NCBI GenBank assembly: GCA_016709545.1
Contig: JADJMO010000001.1
Location: 248,001-312,000, forward strand
Origin: Myxococcales bacterium
Lineage (GTDB): Bacteria; Myxococcota_A; Polyangia; Polyangiales; JADJMO01
Direction of reading: 5' to 3'
Length of the DNA stretch: 64,000 bases
Made by a program: the position numbers and the translations under genes. The notes below the pieces were generated by a model. The model made no database searches and was not told the origin of the DNA. It saw nothing but the letters and a program-made list of their open reading frames with translations. Positions within the stretch are counted from its first letter, which is position 1, and each line of letters begins with the position of its first letter. This document shows positions 55,601-64,000 of the stretch, in pieces.

Positions 55601-55744
55601 TGGTCCTCGAGCAACACGGCGCTCGCCGACGTGAGCAACGCAGCGGACACCAAGGGCGTCGCCTACGGCTTCGCGGTGGGCACGGTCACGGTCACCGCGA
55701 CGCGCGGCGCCGTGACGGGCACCGCGACGCTGACGGTGAAGTGA
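52637..55744 (+). CDS. Lipoprotein with eleven BIG2 (Ig-like) repeats
   Basis: A 1035-aa surface protein. The signal region ends in lipobox GAGC, with Cys at 35. Eleven tandem immunoglobulin-like BIG2 domains follow, each of about 85 residues and starting with a motif such as LERVVVEPNAVTLPVGI, IVDLRVDPPTADLPVGG, LTGVTVSPSAATIFVGA, VVSITVDPAALTLGVGA and LVSIAVGPTAPTVAVGG, with the internal YSDGxxxDVT unit and VAxVSNAxGxKG. BIG2 domains mediate adhesion or carbohydrate binding in surface proteins (known). No catalytic domain is present. A 17-bp tandem duplication spans the stop codon. It is likely an adhesin or matrix protein. Confidence 0.93.
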   Translation: MFGLFVRLWTRLSSIGRLPLTLVVAVAMFAFGAGCGWSDFEDAPTAITDSGRVDADADVLPDGVVLERVVVEPNAVTLPVGIGTKLQAFAVYSDGRTDDVTAFATWSSDAPGRASVSAGTVVGVSPGSARISATYSGRTGVASVFVNTLAIVDLRVDPPTADLPVGGTAKFTATAIFSDGSSADVTSTAAWSVFDPTVLKVTTGVVTALKPGDSTVQAVLDARSANARVNVVGGKVVTSVEISPTDPLLGIGGEQPLVATAIYSDGSKADVTTTATWAVGDGAVGKLAITPTKVSVFGVGAGSTSLTATFSGVTGKTTLKVTSATLTGVTVSPSAATIFVGASVGLTATANYSDGTAVDVTATALWSTSDGALATVAGGLVKGLGAGTATITASYSTAKGTAAITVSPAKLLAITISPADSSAPLGSKPTLKATGTYEGGVVKDVTNDVAWSTDDGAIATVSNATGSKGQVSPLAVGKTTVRAKLDGVEGSTSITVTKATLSGITITPNPVAATAGTKQFLKATASYSDGSTIDVTTTCTWATGSAAIATVSNATGAQGLLSAVAVGSTTATCQQSGVTGTATVNVTGATLDQVVVAPINPTCRVGETIAFNATAISTAGASTNVTGAATWKSSNTTVLSTTPGPANRFRCAAKGTSTVSATYLGKTGTTTVTVSDAVVVSITVDPAALTLGVGAFQQYQATAIFSDGTSINVTGAATWVSSAPAVAAIGDAGANKGRLQTLSAGSTTIKATYAGISGSTPLTVSSAVITAIQLTPAAGSVPAGVSFGFQATAIYSDGSSKPVTGLATWVSSNSSVLAVSNAGATKGNATSIAAGTATVSATYGGFTGKATIVVTKAKLVTVQITPFKPSLPVGYGVRMVATGVWDDGFTLNVTGQATWTTSNGSIAAVSDAIGNKGRVTPIAAGTATISAQYAGVVGTNVVTVTSATLVSIAVGPTAPTVAVGGSQQLVATGTFSDGSTLDIADYVGWSSSNTALADVSNAADTKGVAYGFAVGTVTVTATRGAVTGTATLTVK

Positions 55745-55762
55745 AGCTGACGGTGAAGTGAA
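55729..55762 (+). repeat. 17-bp tandem duplication across the BIG2 gene stop
   Basis: gctgacggtgaagtgaa (55729-55745) is repeated immediately (55746-55762). The first copy contains the stop codon TGA, so the duplicate lies just outside the gene and encodes the same L-T-V-K-stop end. It looks like a recent slippage or assembly event. Confidence 0.9.
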
Positions 55763-55780
55763 GCGCGCTGCCCGGGCTCC

Positions 55781-56791
55781 TCAGGCGAGGAGCTTCGGGT
55801 AGCGGCGGCGCAGGATGCTGAGGGCGCCGAAGCCGACGAGGACCGCGAACCACAGCGTCGCGAAGCGCACGAGCAGCATGGCGCCGGTGGCCCCCGCCTT
55901 GTCGACGTCGCCGAGCTGGCGCATGAGGGTCTGCATCACCGTCTCGGTGACGCCGAGGCCGCCGGGGACCGGGATGAGCGCGCTCGCGAGGGTGGACGTC
56001 GCGTAGAAGAACGACGCCGCGAGCGGCGAGGTGCCCTTGCCGAAGCCGTGGAGGATGACCCACAGCGCGAGGCACTCGAGGAACCACGCCGCGATCGACA
56101 GGAACGTGGGCAGCACGAGGTGCGAGGGGCGCGTGAGCGCGTGCAGGCTCTCGTAGGCCTCGCGCAGCTTGGGGCCGAGCTTCTTGCCCGGCCCCGGCAG
56201 GAGCTCGACGAGGCCGATGGCCCAGGTGGAGAGCGTACGCGAGGCGACGAAGACCAGGATGCTGGCGACGAGGGCGCTGCCCGCGCCGGCCCACAGGAGC
56301 CCGCCCTGGAAGCGGGTGCTGCCGACCGCGATCAGCGCGATCACGCCGATGAGATCGGTGAGGCGCTCGGCGATGACGATGGGCGCCGATCGCGCCGCCG
56401 GCACCCCGTAGGTCTCGAACAGGACCAGCGACTTGAACACCTCGCCGACCTTGCCCGGGGTGACCGACAGCACGAAGCCGGAGAGGAAGGTGAGGAACGA
56501 GTCGGAGGTCTTGACGCCGCGGATGTCGAGGATGCGCAGGTAGTACTGCCACTTGAAGAAGCGGAGCACGTAGTTGCCGAAGGCGAGCGCGAGGGCGGCG
56601 CCGAAGGTCCACCACGCGAAGCCGGCGAGACGCCCGCCGAGCTCGCGCAGGCCCGAGACCACGGCGAACGCGAAGTACACCGCGACCGCGACCAGCATGA
56701 CGACGATGACGCGCCGCAGGTTGCGCTGCACGTTGCTGCCCTGCCTCGGACTCGGAGCCTCGGGCGGGGTGGTCGTCGTCGGGTCGCTCAT
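55781..56791 (-). CDS. Flippase-like membrane protein (lysylphosphatidylglycerol synthase TM region / UPF0104)
   Basis: A 336-aa inner-membrane protein with about eight membrane segments, of the LPG_synthase_TM (UPF0104) family. The family motifs LSGFVLSVTPGKVGEVFKSL and ASALIPVPGGLGVTETVMQ are present, the latter with the conserved PGGLGxxE. The lysyltransferase domain of MprF is absent, so it is a stand-alone flippase-like homologue, usually linked to lipid or polyprenyl-sugar export. An N-terminal Pro/Thr-rich tail (about 25 residues) precedes the first helix. No glycosyltransferase is adjacent, so its lipid substrate is unknown. Confidence 0.85.
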   Translation of the reverse strand: MSDPTTTTPPEAPSPRQGSNVQRNLRRVIVVMLVAVAVYFAFAVVSGLRELGGRLAGFAWWTFGAALALAFGNYVLRFFKWQYYLRILDIRGVKTSDSFLTFLSGFVLSVTPGKVGEVFKSLVLFETYGVPAARSAPIVIAERLTDLIGVIALIAVGSTRFQGGLLWAGAGSALVASILVFVASRTLSTWAIGLVELLPGPGKKLGPKLREAYESLHALTRPSHLVLPTFLSIAAWFLECLALWVILHGFGKGTSPLAASFFYATSTLASALIPVPGGLGVTETVMQTLMRQLGDVDKAGATGAMLLVRFATLWFAVLVGFGALSILRRRYPKLLA

Positions 56792-56813
56792 GCGCCGCGG
56801 CGCGTTAGCACGT

Positions 56814-57179
56814 CTAGGCGCGCGCGGTCGGGGCGCGCTTCACGGCGTCGGTCAGGGCAGCCAGCCGGCGCTCCTTTGCACGCCGCGCCGAGCGGATCCG
56901 GCCGAGCACGAACAGCAGCGCGAACACGACCCCGAGCGCCACCACGATCCAGATGGTGGCCGGCTTGGCCTCGTAGCGACCGCGCGCGAGGGTGCGCGGC
57001 ATCGGGCGCTCCACGGTCTCGGTGGGTGGGGTCACCACGGTTGCGGTGGGGGCAGGGACGGCAACGGCGGCCTTGGGCTGCGGCTGCAGCACCGAGGGCG
57101 GCGTCATCACGAACGACGGCTCCTTGGGCTGGGCGGTGACCGACACGGAGGCGGAGGTCTTGGGGGCTGCGTCAGGCAT
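56814..57179 (-). CDS. Small single-membrane-segment protein of unknown function
   Basis: A 121-aa protein. The first 60 residues are Pro/Thr/Val/Ala-rich and disordered (SVLQPQPKAAVAVPAPTATV), followed by a membrane helix at about 76-94 (IWIVVALGVVFALLFVLG) and a basic C-terminus (RIRSARRAKERRLAALT). No signal peptide. The arrangement suggests a protein with a charged cytoplasmic tail. It sits between the flippase-like and enoyl-CoA hydratase genes on the same strand; the gap to the hydratase stop is four bases, so co-transcription is likely. No family recognised. Confidence 0.6.
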   Translation of the reverse strand: MPDAAPKTSASVSVTAQPKEPSFVMTPPSVLQPQPKAAVAVPAPTATVVTPPTETVERPMPRTLARGRYEAKPATIWIVVALGVVFALLFVLGRIRSARRAKERRLAALTDAVKRAPTARA

Positions 57180-57182
57180 GGG

Positions 57183-57993
57183 TCATCTTCCGGTGAACCG
57201 AGCGGGTCGCTTCTCTGTCCAGGCGAGGAGGCCCTCCATCGCGTCGGACGATCGTAGACAGCGGAGCTGCGCCTCGCGTTCCCGGCCGAGCACCTCGTCG
57301 ATGCTGAACGCGCGGGGAGGCGTGGAGGGCGCGCTTGGCCTCGGCGAAGGCGAGCGGCGGGGCGGCGGCGAGCTGCGCGGCGAAGGCGAACGTGGCGGCC
57401 TCGAGCTCGGCGGGCTTCACCACGTGGGTGGCGAGGCCGAGCGCGTGGGCGCGGTCGGCGGTCACCTTCTCGGCCAGGTAGATCATCTGGGCCGCGACCC
57501 CGAGGCCCACCAGGCGGGCGAGCGTGGCGGTGCCCCCGCCGTCGGGGATCAGGCCGATCTTGGAGAACGACGACTGCAGGTAGCCGTGGGTGGAGAAGAT
57601 GCGCAGGTCACAGGCGAGGGCGAGGTCGCACCCGAAGCCGACCGCGCCGCCGTCCACCCGGGCGAGGACGGGCTTCGGCGAGTTCCATATCGACCTTATC
57701 CATCCGTGGAAGTCGTCCAGGTAGGTCTCGAGCTTCTCGAGGTATTGCGGGTCCTCGAGGATGGCCGACCGCAGGTCGGCGCCGGCGCAGAAGGCCGCGA
57801 ACTTCCCCTCGCCGGCGCCGCAGAGGACGATGCACCGCACGGCCGGGTCGGCGGAGAGCGCGTCGATCGCTCGACGGGCGTGCTTCACCATCGACGGCAG
57901 GAGGGCGTTGCGCACCTCGGGCCGGTTGAGGACGACGGTCGCGACGGTGCCGTGGTCGGTCTCGACCCGGCTCACCCGCACCGTCTCGCCCAT
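57183..57993 (-). CDS. Enoyl-CoA hydratase/isomerase family, PaaG-like (one frameshift)
   Basis: Reconstructed crotonase of about 269 aa. The fold is clear: TVVLNRPEVRNALLPSMV, the oxyanion-hole region FAAFCAGADLRSA (normally AGxDLxEM), and GGAVGFGCDLALACDLRI. The two Glu of classical hydratases are replaced (FSKIGLIPDGGGT, AAQMIYLAEKV). The Asp of IPDGG is kept, as in PaaG-type isomerases, so an isomerase or epoxyphenylacetyl-CoA-like reaction fits better than hydration. The frame breaks near 57320 in a GC run; downstream it resumes as FSIDEVLGREREAQL and ends with a typical AWTEKRPARFTGR tail. A sequencing error is likeliest. Partner enzymes are not adjacent. Confidence 0.8.
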
Positions 57994-58068
57994 CCACGAT
58001 TCCTAGCACGACCCCTCGGTGCGAGGGGTGGGGCACGCGGGCGCGAAAGCCGGTTAGGATGGCGGGTG

Positions 58069-59826
<1,758 letters not shown>

Positions 59827-59827
59827 G

Positions 59828-61495
59828 TCAGGGGCAGCGCACGAGCGGCGTGAGCGGCGCGAACTTGTAGCTCGTGAGGGCGAGCGCGTCGTAGGCGGTG
59901 AGCGCGCCCTCGAGGGTGGACTTGATCTCGGCGAAGGTCTGCCCGAACTTGTTGGTGCTCGTGCCGCCGGCCTCGGCGACGCACACGAACTTCGAGGCGC
60001 AGCACACGTCGATGGTCTCGCAGCCCGGCGTCGTGGGGCCGAGGGCCTTGATCGCCGCGTCGCCGTAGAGCGGCACGCCGCCCACCATCACGAGGCGCAC
60101 CTCGCGCGGGGTGGCGGCGAGGAGGGCGTCGTACGGCTTGCTCGCGTCGCCGCCGATGACCATGAGGTCGGCCTTCTTGCCGGCGGCGATCGACCCGATC
60201 GTCGCGTCGAGGCCGAGGTTCTTGGCGGCCTTCGTGGTGACCATCTCGACCAGCATCTTCGGCGTGAGCTTGTCGCCCCACACGGTGTTGTCGACCTTGT
60301 CGGCGAAGCGCAGCTCGTCGAGCAGGTTCTGGCTGCCGCCCATCGACCAGTCGGGCGCGAGGGCCACGTTGATGCCCTTGGAGAGGGCGAGGGGCACGTT
60401 GGTGGTCTTGGAGAGGTCGGTGCCAGCGCCGTAGAGGAACACGTTGGAGCGCGGCGACCACGTGAGCCGCATGCCGACGCCAGCCATGATGTCGAACTGG
60501 GTGGCGGTCAGCGCGGTGCCGTGGACGATCGTGGTCTTGGGCCCGTAGAGACAGTTGGCCGTGGTGGTGATCGAGCCGAGCTTGGCGAACTCGTTCAGCG
60601 CCGTCGCGTCGACGCCCTCGGCGATGTGGATCAGGTAGGCGTCGGTCGAGCCGTCGGTGAAGTTGCCGCACACGCCGTCCGCGGCGGTCTTGGTCGGGAA
60701 CAGCGTGGCCATCTGCACCTTGTCGGCGCCGAGGTCGTTCGGCGACTGGTCGATGGTGCGCGCGAGCGAGCCGTAGCACGCGCGGTTGGCCGAGTTGGCC
60801 GCGCCGGCGATGGAGGTGGTGCCGGCGACGACCCCCTTGAGCTCGCCGAACTTGTCCATCTCGCAGCCGAAATCGGCCGTGGATCCCTCGCCGTTCAGGT
60901 ACTGCTTCGCGTCGACCATCGCGGAGTACTTGGGCTCGGCGGTCCACTGGTCGTGGTTGCCGTAGGCCTTGGTGGGGGCCCAGTCGGTCTCGTCGAAGAT
61001 GTCGAACAGGATGTGGTTGTGGGTGTCGATGAGGCCCGGGAAGATGATGCCGTTGGTCTCGACGACGGTGGCCGCGGCCGCCCCCGCGGAGCCCGCGCAC
61101 GAGGCGGCCGCGCAGGTGATGGTGTCGCCCTCGACGAGCACCTCGCCGACGAAGACCGTGTCGGGGGTGACGACGGTGCCCTTGAGGAGGATCTTGTTGG
61201 CGGCGCCGGTCTTGGTGATGGCGGGCGCGGGGGTGGGCGCGCAGGCCACGCCGCCGTCGGTCGCGTCGCCAGGGGCGGTGTCGCTCGGCGTGCCCGTGTC
61301 CACGGGCGTGCCGGTGTCGGTCGCGTCGCTCGTGGAGTCGCCGCCGCCGTCGGTCGACGTGTCGAGCGTCGAGTCGCTGCCACCGCTGTCGGTCGGCGCG
61401 CCCGAGTCCTCGGGGACGGTCGTTCCTTCTTCGCCGGTGCAGCCCACGAGTCCAAGGACGAAGGCGATCGAGCACCCGAAGAAGGCATTGCGCAT
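59828..61495 (-). CDS. Secreted amidohydrolase-family lipoprotein
   Basis: A 555-aa lipoprotein with an amidohydrolase body. The lipobox GLVGC puts lipidation at Cys 19. An acidic Ser/Thr/Asp linker (about 20-85) leads into the enzyme domain: IFPGLIDTHNHILFDIFDE (HxH), VHGTALTATQFDIMAGVGMRLTW, LAPDWSMGGSQNLLDELRFA (Asp metal ligand), and the C-terminal IGSIAAGKKADLMVIGGD strand. The C-terminal 90 residues add cysteines and beta strands. It should act outside the cytoplasm on an unknown amide or ester. Its convergent position one base from the D-aminoacylase-like gene suggests no operon. Confidence 0.82.
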   Translation of the reverse strand: MRNAFFGCSIAFVLGLVGCTGEEGTTVPEDSGAPTDSGGSDSTLDTSTDGGGDSTSDATDTGTPVDTGTPSDTAPGDATDGGVACAPTPAPAITKTGAANKILLKGTVVTPDTVFVGEVLVEGDTITCAAASCAGSAGAAAATVVETNGIIFPGLIDTHNHILFDIFDETDWAPTKAYGNHDQWTAEPKYSAMVDAKQYLNGEGSTADFGCEMDKFGELKGVVAGTTSIAGAANSANRACYGSLARTIDQSPNDLGADKVQMATLFPTKTAADGVCGNFTDGSTDAYLIHIAEGVDATALNEFAKLGSITTTANCLYGPKTTIVHGTALTATQFDIMAGVGMRLTWSPRSNVFLYGAGTDLSKTTNVPLALSKGINVALAPDWSMGGSQNLLDELRFADKVDNTVWGDKLTPKMLVEMVTTKAAKNLGLDATIGSIAAGKKADLMVIGGDASKPYDALLAATPREVRLVMVGGVPLYGDAAIKALGPTTPGCETIDVCCASKFVCVAEAGGTSTNKFGQTFAEIKSTLEGALTAYDALALTSYKFAPLTPLVRCP

Positions 61496-61509
61496 CCCGA
61501 CAGGGTAGC

Positions 61510-62454
61510 TCAGGGCAGGGGCCCGGCGATCGGTCCGTGCACGCCCTCCAGCGTGTTCTCCAGGTCGAGGCGCAGATCCGCCGACATGCGCACCACGTGG
61601 ACGCGATCCCGCGTGCCGATCGCGACGCGTGGCGGCGCGGCGACGAGCGCGTGGCAGCCCGGGTGCTCCTCGCCGCAGGGATGCCCGGGCAGCGGGAGCG
61701 CGTGCGCCACGGTGCCGCGCACGACGACGAGCTGGAGGGGCTGATCCACGAGCGCCGCGAGACCTCCTTCGTAGGGAGTGAGATCGACGATCGCACCGGC
61801 GCGGATCGCGAGAGGCGTCGCGGTGGCCTCCAGCGTCCGGAGCACGAGCACACCGTTCTCGAGGTCGAGGGCGCAAAGGCCGCTCGAGGTCCGGGCGACG
61901 CGCGCGGTGCGGTGCGTCAGCAGCAACGGGCGCTCTGCCGCGACCGCGAAGGGGGAGGTCTCCACCGTGTGGAGCACGCCGTCTTCGGTGAGGCCGAGCG
62001 CGCGCGTGCCCTCGACAAAGGGGCTCCGCGGGAGCGGGGAGGGCAGCGAGGAGAGGGGCCGATCGCCGACGAGGCGCCAGCGCTCGCCGTACGAGCGCTC
62101 GAAGACGAGGGTGCCCGCCGGGACCGCCGCGAGGCGCGCGGTGCCGTCGACGAACCAGCGGCGCGCAACGGCGGTCGGATCCAGGGGGTGGTGGACGACG
62201 TAGCCGCCTTCTTCGCGGGGGATGGTCTCGAACGCGAGCACCTGCTTGCGGAACGGGTCGACGACCAGGTCTTCGAGGGGGCCGGATTCCCGGTGCGCGA
62301 GGACGGCGCCGCTCGTGAGATCGACGAAGGCGAGGCCGCCGTCGCTTGCGGCCGCGATGCGCAGGGGCGCGAGGATGGCGGTGGGCTCGGCGCGCGACTC
62401 GAGCGGCGCGGGGGAGCAGGCGAGGAGGGGGACGGCGAGGAGGAGCGGGCGCAT
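61510..62454 (-). CDS. Lipoprotein of unknown function, beta-propeller-like
   Basis: A 314-aa secreted protein. The signal is MRPLLLAVPLLACSPA with lipidation at Cys 13. The mature part is a run of short beta strands with repeated Ser/Gly/Leu turns (RIAAASDGGLAFVDLTSGA; GPLEDLVVDPFRKQVLAFET; HTVETSPFAVAAERPLLLTH; LCALDLENGVLVLRTLEA), suggesting a beta-propeller. No catalytic motif is seen. It is on the strand opposite the broken nucleotidyltransferase module, with a 72-base gap between the two starts. Confidence 0.65.
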   Translation of the reverse strand: MRPLLLAVPLLACSPAPLESRAEPTAILAPLRIAAASDGGLAFVDLTSGAVLAHRESGPLEDLVVDPFRKQVLAFETIPREEGGYVVHHPLDPTAVARRWFVDGTARLAAVPAGTLVFERSYGERWRLVGDRPLSSLPSPLPRSPFVEGTRALGLTEDGVLHTVETSPFAVAAERPLLLTHRTARVARTSSGLCALDLENGVLVLRTLEATATPLAIRAGAIVDLTPYEGGLAALVDQPLQLVVVRGTVAHALPLPGHPCGEEHPGCHALVAAPPRVAIGTRDRVHVVRMSADLRLDLENTLEGVHGPIAGPLP

Positions 62455-62526
62455 GCCGGGGGTCGGCACGAGGGGCGGGGAAGTTGCGTACGGCGTGCAG
62501 CGCCGCTCGTCTGCTACGCTCTGTTC

Positions 62527-62703
62527 GTGCCGACGCAGCTGGCCGACGAGGCAGGACCGACCCACGACGAGGACGGCGTCGATCGCACCCTCATTCGCGT
62601 GTCCCTCGCCCTGACCCCAGTGCAGCGACTCGAACGGCTCGAGCAGTTCGTCGAGTCCATCTGGGAGATTCGTGAGCTCAATGCGAAGCGCGCGGTTCGT
62701 TGA
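62527..62703 (+). CDS. Small protein upstream of a nucleotidyltransferase-like gene
   Basis: A 58-aa protein (GTG start) with LTPVQRLERLEQFVESIWEI at about residues 29-48. This matches a family of 55-75-residue proteins that sit directly upstream of nucleotidyltransferase-superfamily genes (MLxLTPxERLxxLQxYVxSI). The next frame overlaps it by 23 bases (62681-62703), as expected for such a pair. In related loci these two-gene units resemble toxin-antitoxin modules, but which protein would act as antitoxin is unclear. Here the partner is broken. Confidence 0.6.
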   Translation: MPTQLADEAGPTHDEDGVDRTLIRVSLALTPVQRLERLEQFVESIWEIRELNAKRAVR

Positions 62704-63072
62704 CGCCCTCCGGCACTTCGCCCGACACGACGTCGAGTTCGTCGTCGTAGGCATGCTATCGGGTCGGCCGATCGGCGCCGCATCGCGCCGGGCGAGTCCC
62801 ACTTGATCGGGCCGGGCCACCAGCTGCTGACGACACGCCTGGGTGACATAGACTGCCTCGGTACGATCGATGGCGAAAGGACCTTCGATGACCTCATCGC
62901 GGAGGCCACGACACTGGAGCTGGGCGACGGTCTCCGCTGTCGCGCTCTCTCGCTCGAGCAGCTGATCGGTATCAAGGAGCGCGCAGGGCGACCGAAGGAT
63001 CTTGCCGCGCTGCCTGTCCTCCGCGCGACCCTCGAGGAACGTCGTCGCTCGCCAGAGACAGACCAGGAGTGA
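62681..63072 (+). pseudogene. Nucleotidyltransferase-superfamily gene with internal deletion
   Basis: The 5' part reads MRSARFVDALRHFARHDVEF then VVVGM, and the 3' part, in another frame, reads ESHLIGPGHQLLTTRLGDID then CLGTIDGERTFDDLIAEAT. Together these are the two ends of a DUF6036-like nucleotidyltransferase family protein (FVxLLRxLxxHxVEFxVVGG ... GPIDLLGExxGxxTYDDL ... LSLExLIxxKxAxGRPKD). The middle, including the GG/S...DxD catalytic region, is missing at a junction near 62755-62785, so the gene is inactive. The ending SLEQLIGIKERAGRPKDLAA is well preserved. This is a decayed two-gene module with the small upstream protein. Confidence 0.6.
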
Positions 63073-63269
63073 CGGGCGTCGATGGTTCGCGCTGCGCGAG
63101 GGACGGCTCCGCTCGTGAGATCGAACGGAGCTGTCTCTAGGTGCGGCGACGTGCCTCGGGCGCGCGCCACGCCGGGGCGTTCGTGCCGCGACCGATCGGC
63201 GAGCGGCGACCCGACCTCGCGGGGCCGCGGTGAGGACGGAGCGGCTCGACGATTGCACCCCTGGTGCCC

Positions 63270-63902
63270 ATGTCCATCGCCCGAACGCGCATCGCGGTTC
63301 TCTTCGCCACCAAAGAGGGCCAGACTCGAAAGATCGGCGACTACGTCGCCGCCCGCTTGCGCGACTCGGGCGCCGAGGTCGACGTCGAGGACGTCGCCCA
63401 CCTGCCCGAGGGCTACTCCCTCGCCGGCTACGCCGGGGCGCTCCTCGCCGCGTCCATCCACATGGGAAAGCACGAGGGAGCGATGGTGAAGTTCGTGAAG
63501 CACCACCACGCCGAGCTCGCGTCGATCCCCACGGCGTTCCTCTCGTTCAGCTTGAGCGAGGCGGGAGTCGAACGCCCTGGGACGCCGCCCGAGCAGCGGA
63601 AATCGAGCGAGGGGGACGTTCGCAAGATCATGGACGCCTTCTTCGCGGAGACGGGGTGGAGCCCGACCCGACAGCGCCCGGTCGCAGGCGCCCTGCGCTA
63701 CAGCCAGTACGGCTTCGTGATGCGCTTCGTGATGCGACGCATCGCGAAGAAGACGGGTGGGGGCACCGACACGTCCCGCGACTACGAGTACACGGACTGG
63801 GCGGCGCTCGGTCAGTTCGTCGACGACTTCGGTCTCGAACTCCTCGGCCCGCCGAAGCCGTCGGACGGACGTCCCCGCGCTGCACACGTGTGGCCGGTCT
63901 GA
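63270..63902 (+). CDS. HemG-like flavodoxin-domain protein (protoporphyrinogen oxidase type)
   Basis: A 210-aa flavodoxin-fold protein resembling menaquinone-dependent protoporphyrinogen dehydrogenase HemG. The FMN phosphate loop is FATKEGQTRKIGDYVAARLR and the long HemG loop is present (YSQYGFVMRFVMRRIAKKTG then GGTDTSRDYEYTDW), the last segment being specific to HemG. It is longer than E. coli HemG (about 180 aa) by a 25-residue C-terminal tail. It would oxidise protoporphyrinogen IX in haem synthesis, with electrons to the quinone pool, at the inner membrane. Start ATG at 63270 is preferred over a GTG two codons earlier. No other haem gene is adjacent. Confidence 0.85.
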   Translation: MSIARTRIAVLFATKEGQTRKIGDYVAARLRDSGAEVDVEDVAHLPEGYSLAGYAGALLAASIHMGKHEGAMVKFVKHHHAELASIPTAFLSFSLSEAGVERPGTPPEQRKSSEGDVRKIMDAFFAETGWSPTRQRPVAGALRYSQYGFVMRFVMRRIAKKTGGGTDTSRDYEYTDWAALGQFVDDFGLELLGPPKPSDGRPRAAHVWPV

Positions 63903-64000
63903 AGGGACCTCCTGCCCGAGCAGACACTTCAACGGAGCGCTTGGAGCAGGTGGCAACGAGAGCGGGCGCGCTGGCGATTCGCCACCTCGTCGCGAGCGTG
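63903..64000 (+). other. Right edge, no supported gene
   Basis: After the HemG-like stop the last 98 bases show only a short open frame beginning near 63950 (VATRAGALAIRHLVASV) that runs off the edge. It is too short to judge. Confidence 0.3.

Overview
The window is high-GC (roughly 68-70% by eye), gene-dense DNA whose content points to the Myxococcota, most likely a Polyangia-type myxobacterium. Reasons: a FHA/TonB-like protein with an AgmX/PglI-type C-terminus, a giant TPR protein of AgmK/GltI size, many secreted lipoproteins with Asp/Thr/Ser/Pro-rich linkers, a MopE-like Cys-rich protein, and a FHA-cyclase/FHA-sigma54-activator pair. No rRNA, tRNA, CRISPR array, prophage or intact insertion sequence was seen.

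Layout. 0.4-2.8 kb: a frameshifted MATE exporter and an orphan GspC-like protein. 2.9-6.7 kb: a tightly coupled redox operon (Tat-exported DUF362 protein, NapH-like membrane polyferredoxin, metallo-beta-lactamase-fold hydrolase). 6.7-8.0 kb: a lipoprotein and a DCC-family protein. 8.2-23.5 kb: the main block, resembling part of the Myxococcus gliding/focal-adhesion (Glt/Agl) machinery: a small secreted protein, a GltG/PglI-like FHA-TonB protein, a GltE/AglT-like TPR lipoprotein and a TPR giant of about 3,820 aa. 23.5-26.7 kb: a formyltransferase-like protein, a probable bacterial pentameric ligand-gated channel, a lipoprotein and a SnoaL-like protein. 26.7-28.5 kb: mobile-element debris (REP-associated tyrosine transposase with nearby hairpins, a decayed transposase N-terminus) and a small surface protein. 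28.6-33.9 kb: thiolase, class II glutamine amidotransferase, a divergent EamA transporter/MocR regulator pair with palindromic sites between them, and a TPR protein. 33.9-40.3 kb: a molybdopterin oxidoreductase, the FHA-GAF-cyclase/FHA-AAA+ activator operon, and a beta carbonic anhydrase. 40.3-49.3 kb: surface lipoproteins around a TerB-like protein, accA and a TauE-type transporter. 49.3-57.2 kb: SNF2 helicase, an 11-repeat BIG2 lipoprotein, a flippase-like membrane protein. 57.2-64 kb: a PaaG-like hydratase/isomerase, two amidohydrolases, a lipoprotein, a broken nucleotidyltransferase module and a HemG-like flavodoxin.

A caution for the reader: at least eight genes or gene segments carry single-base frameshifts (about 1367, 11592, 18020, 19090, 19489, 23554, 28340, 57320) and one has a nonsense codon (49428-49430). 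Most lie in short homopolymers or GC-rich runs and the protein resumes at once in another frame, so most are probably consensus errors in a draft (long-read or metagenome) assembly. Features are given as reconstructed genes with the break noted. I found no demonstrably new defence or biosynthetic system. The most interesting items are the gliding-type block, the ligand-gated-channel homologue, the double-FHA signalling operon, and the transposase/hairpin cluster.
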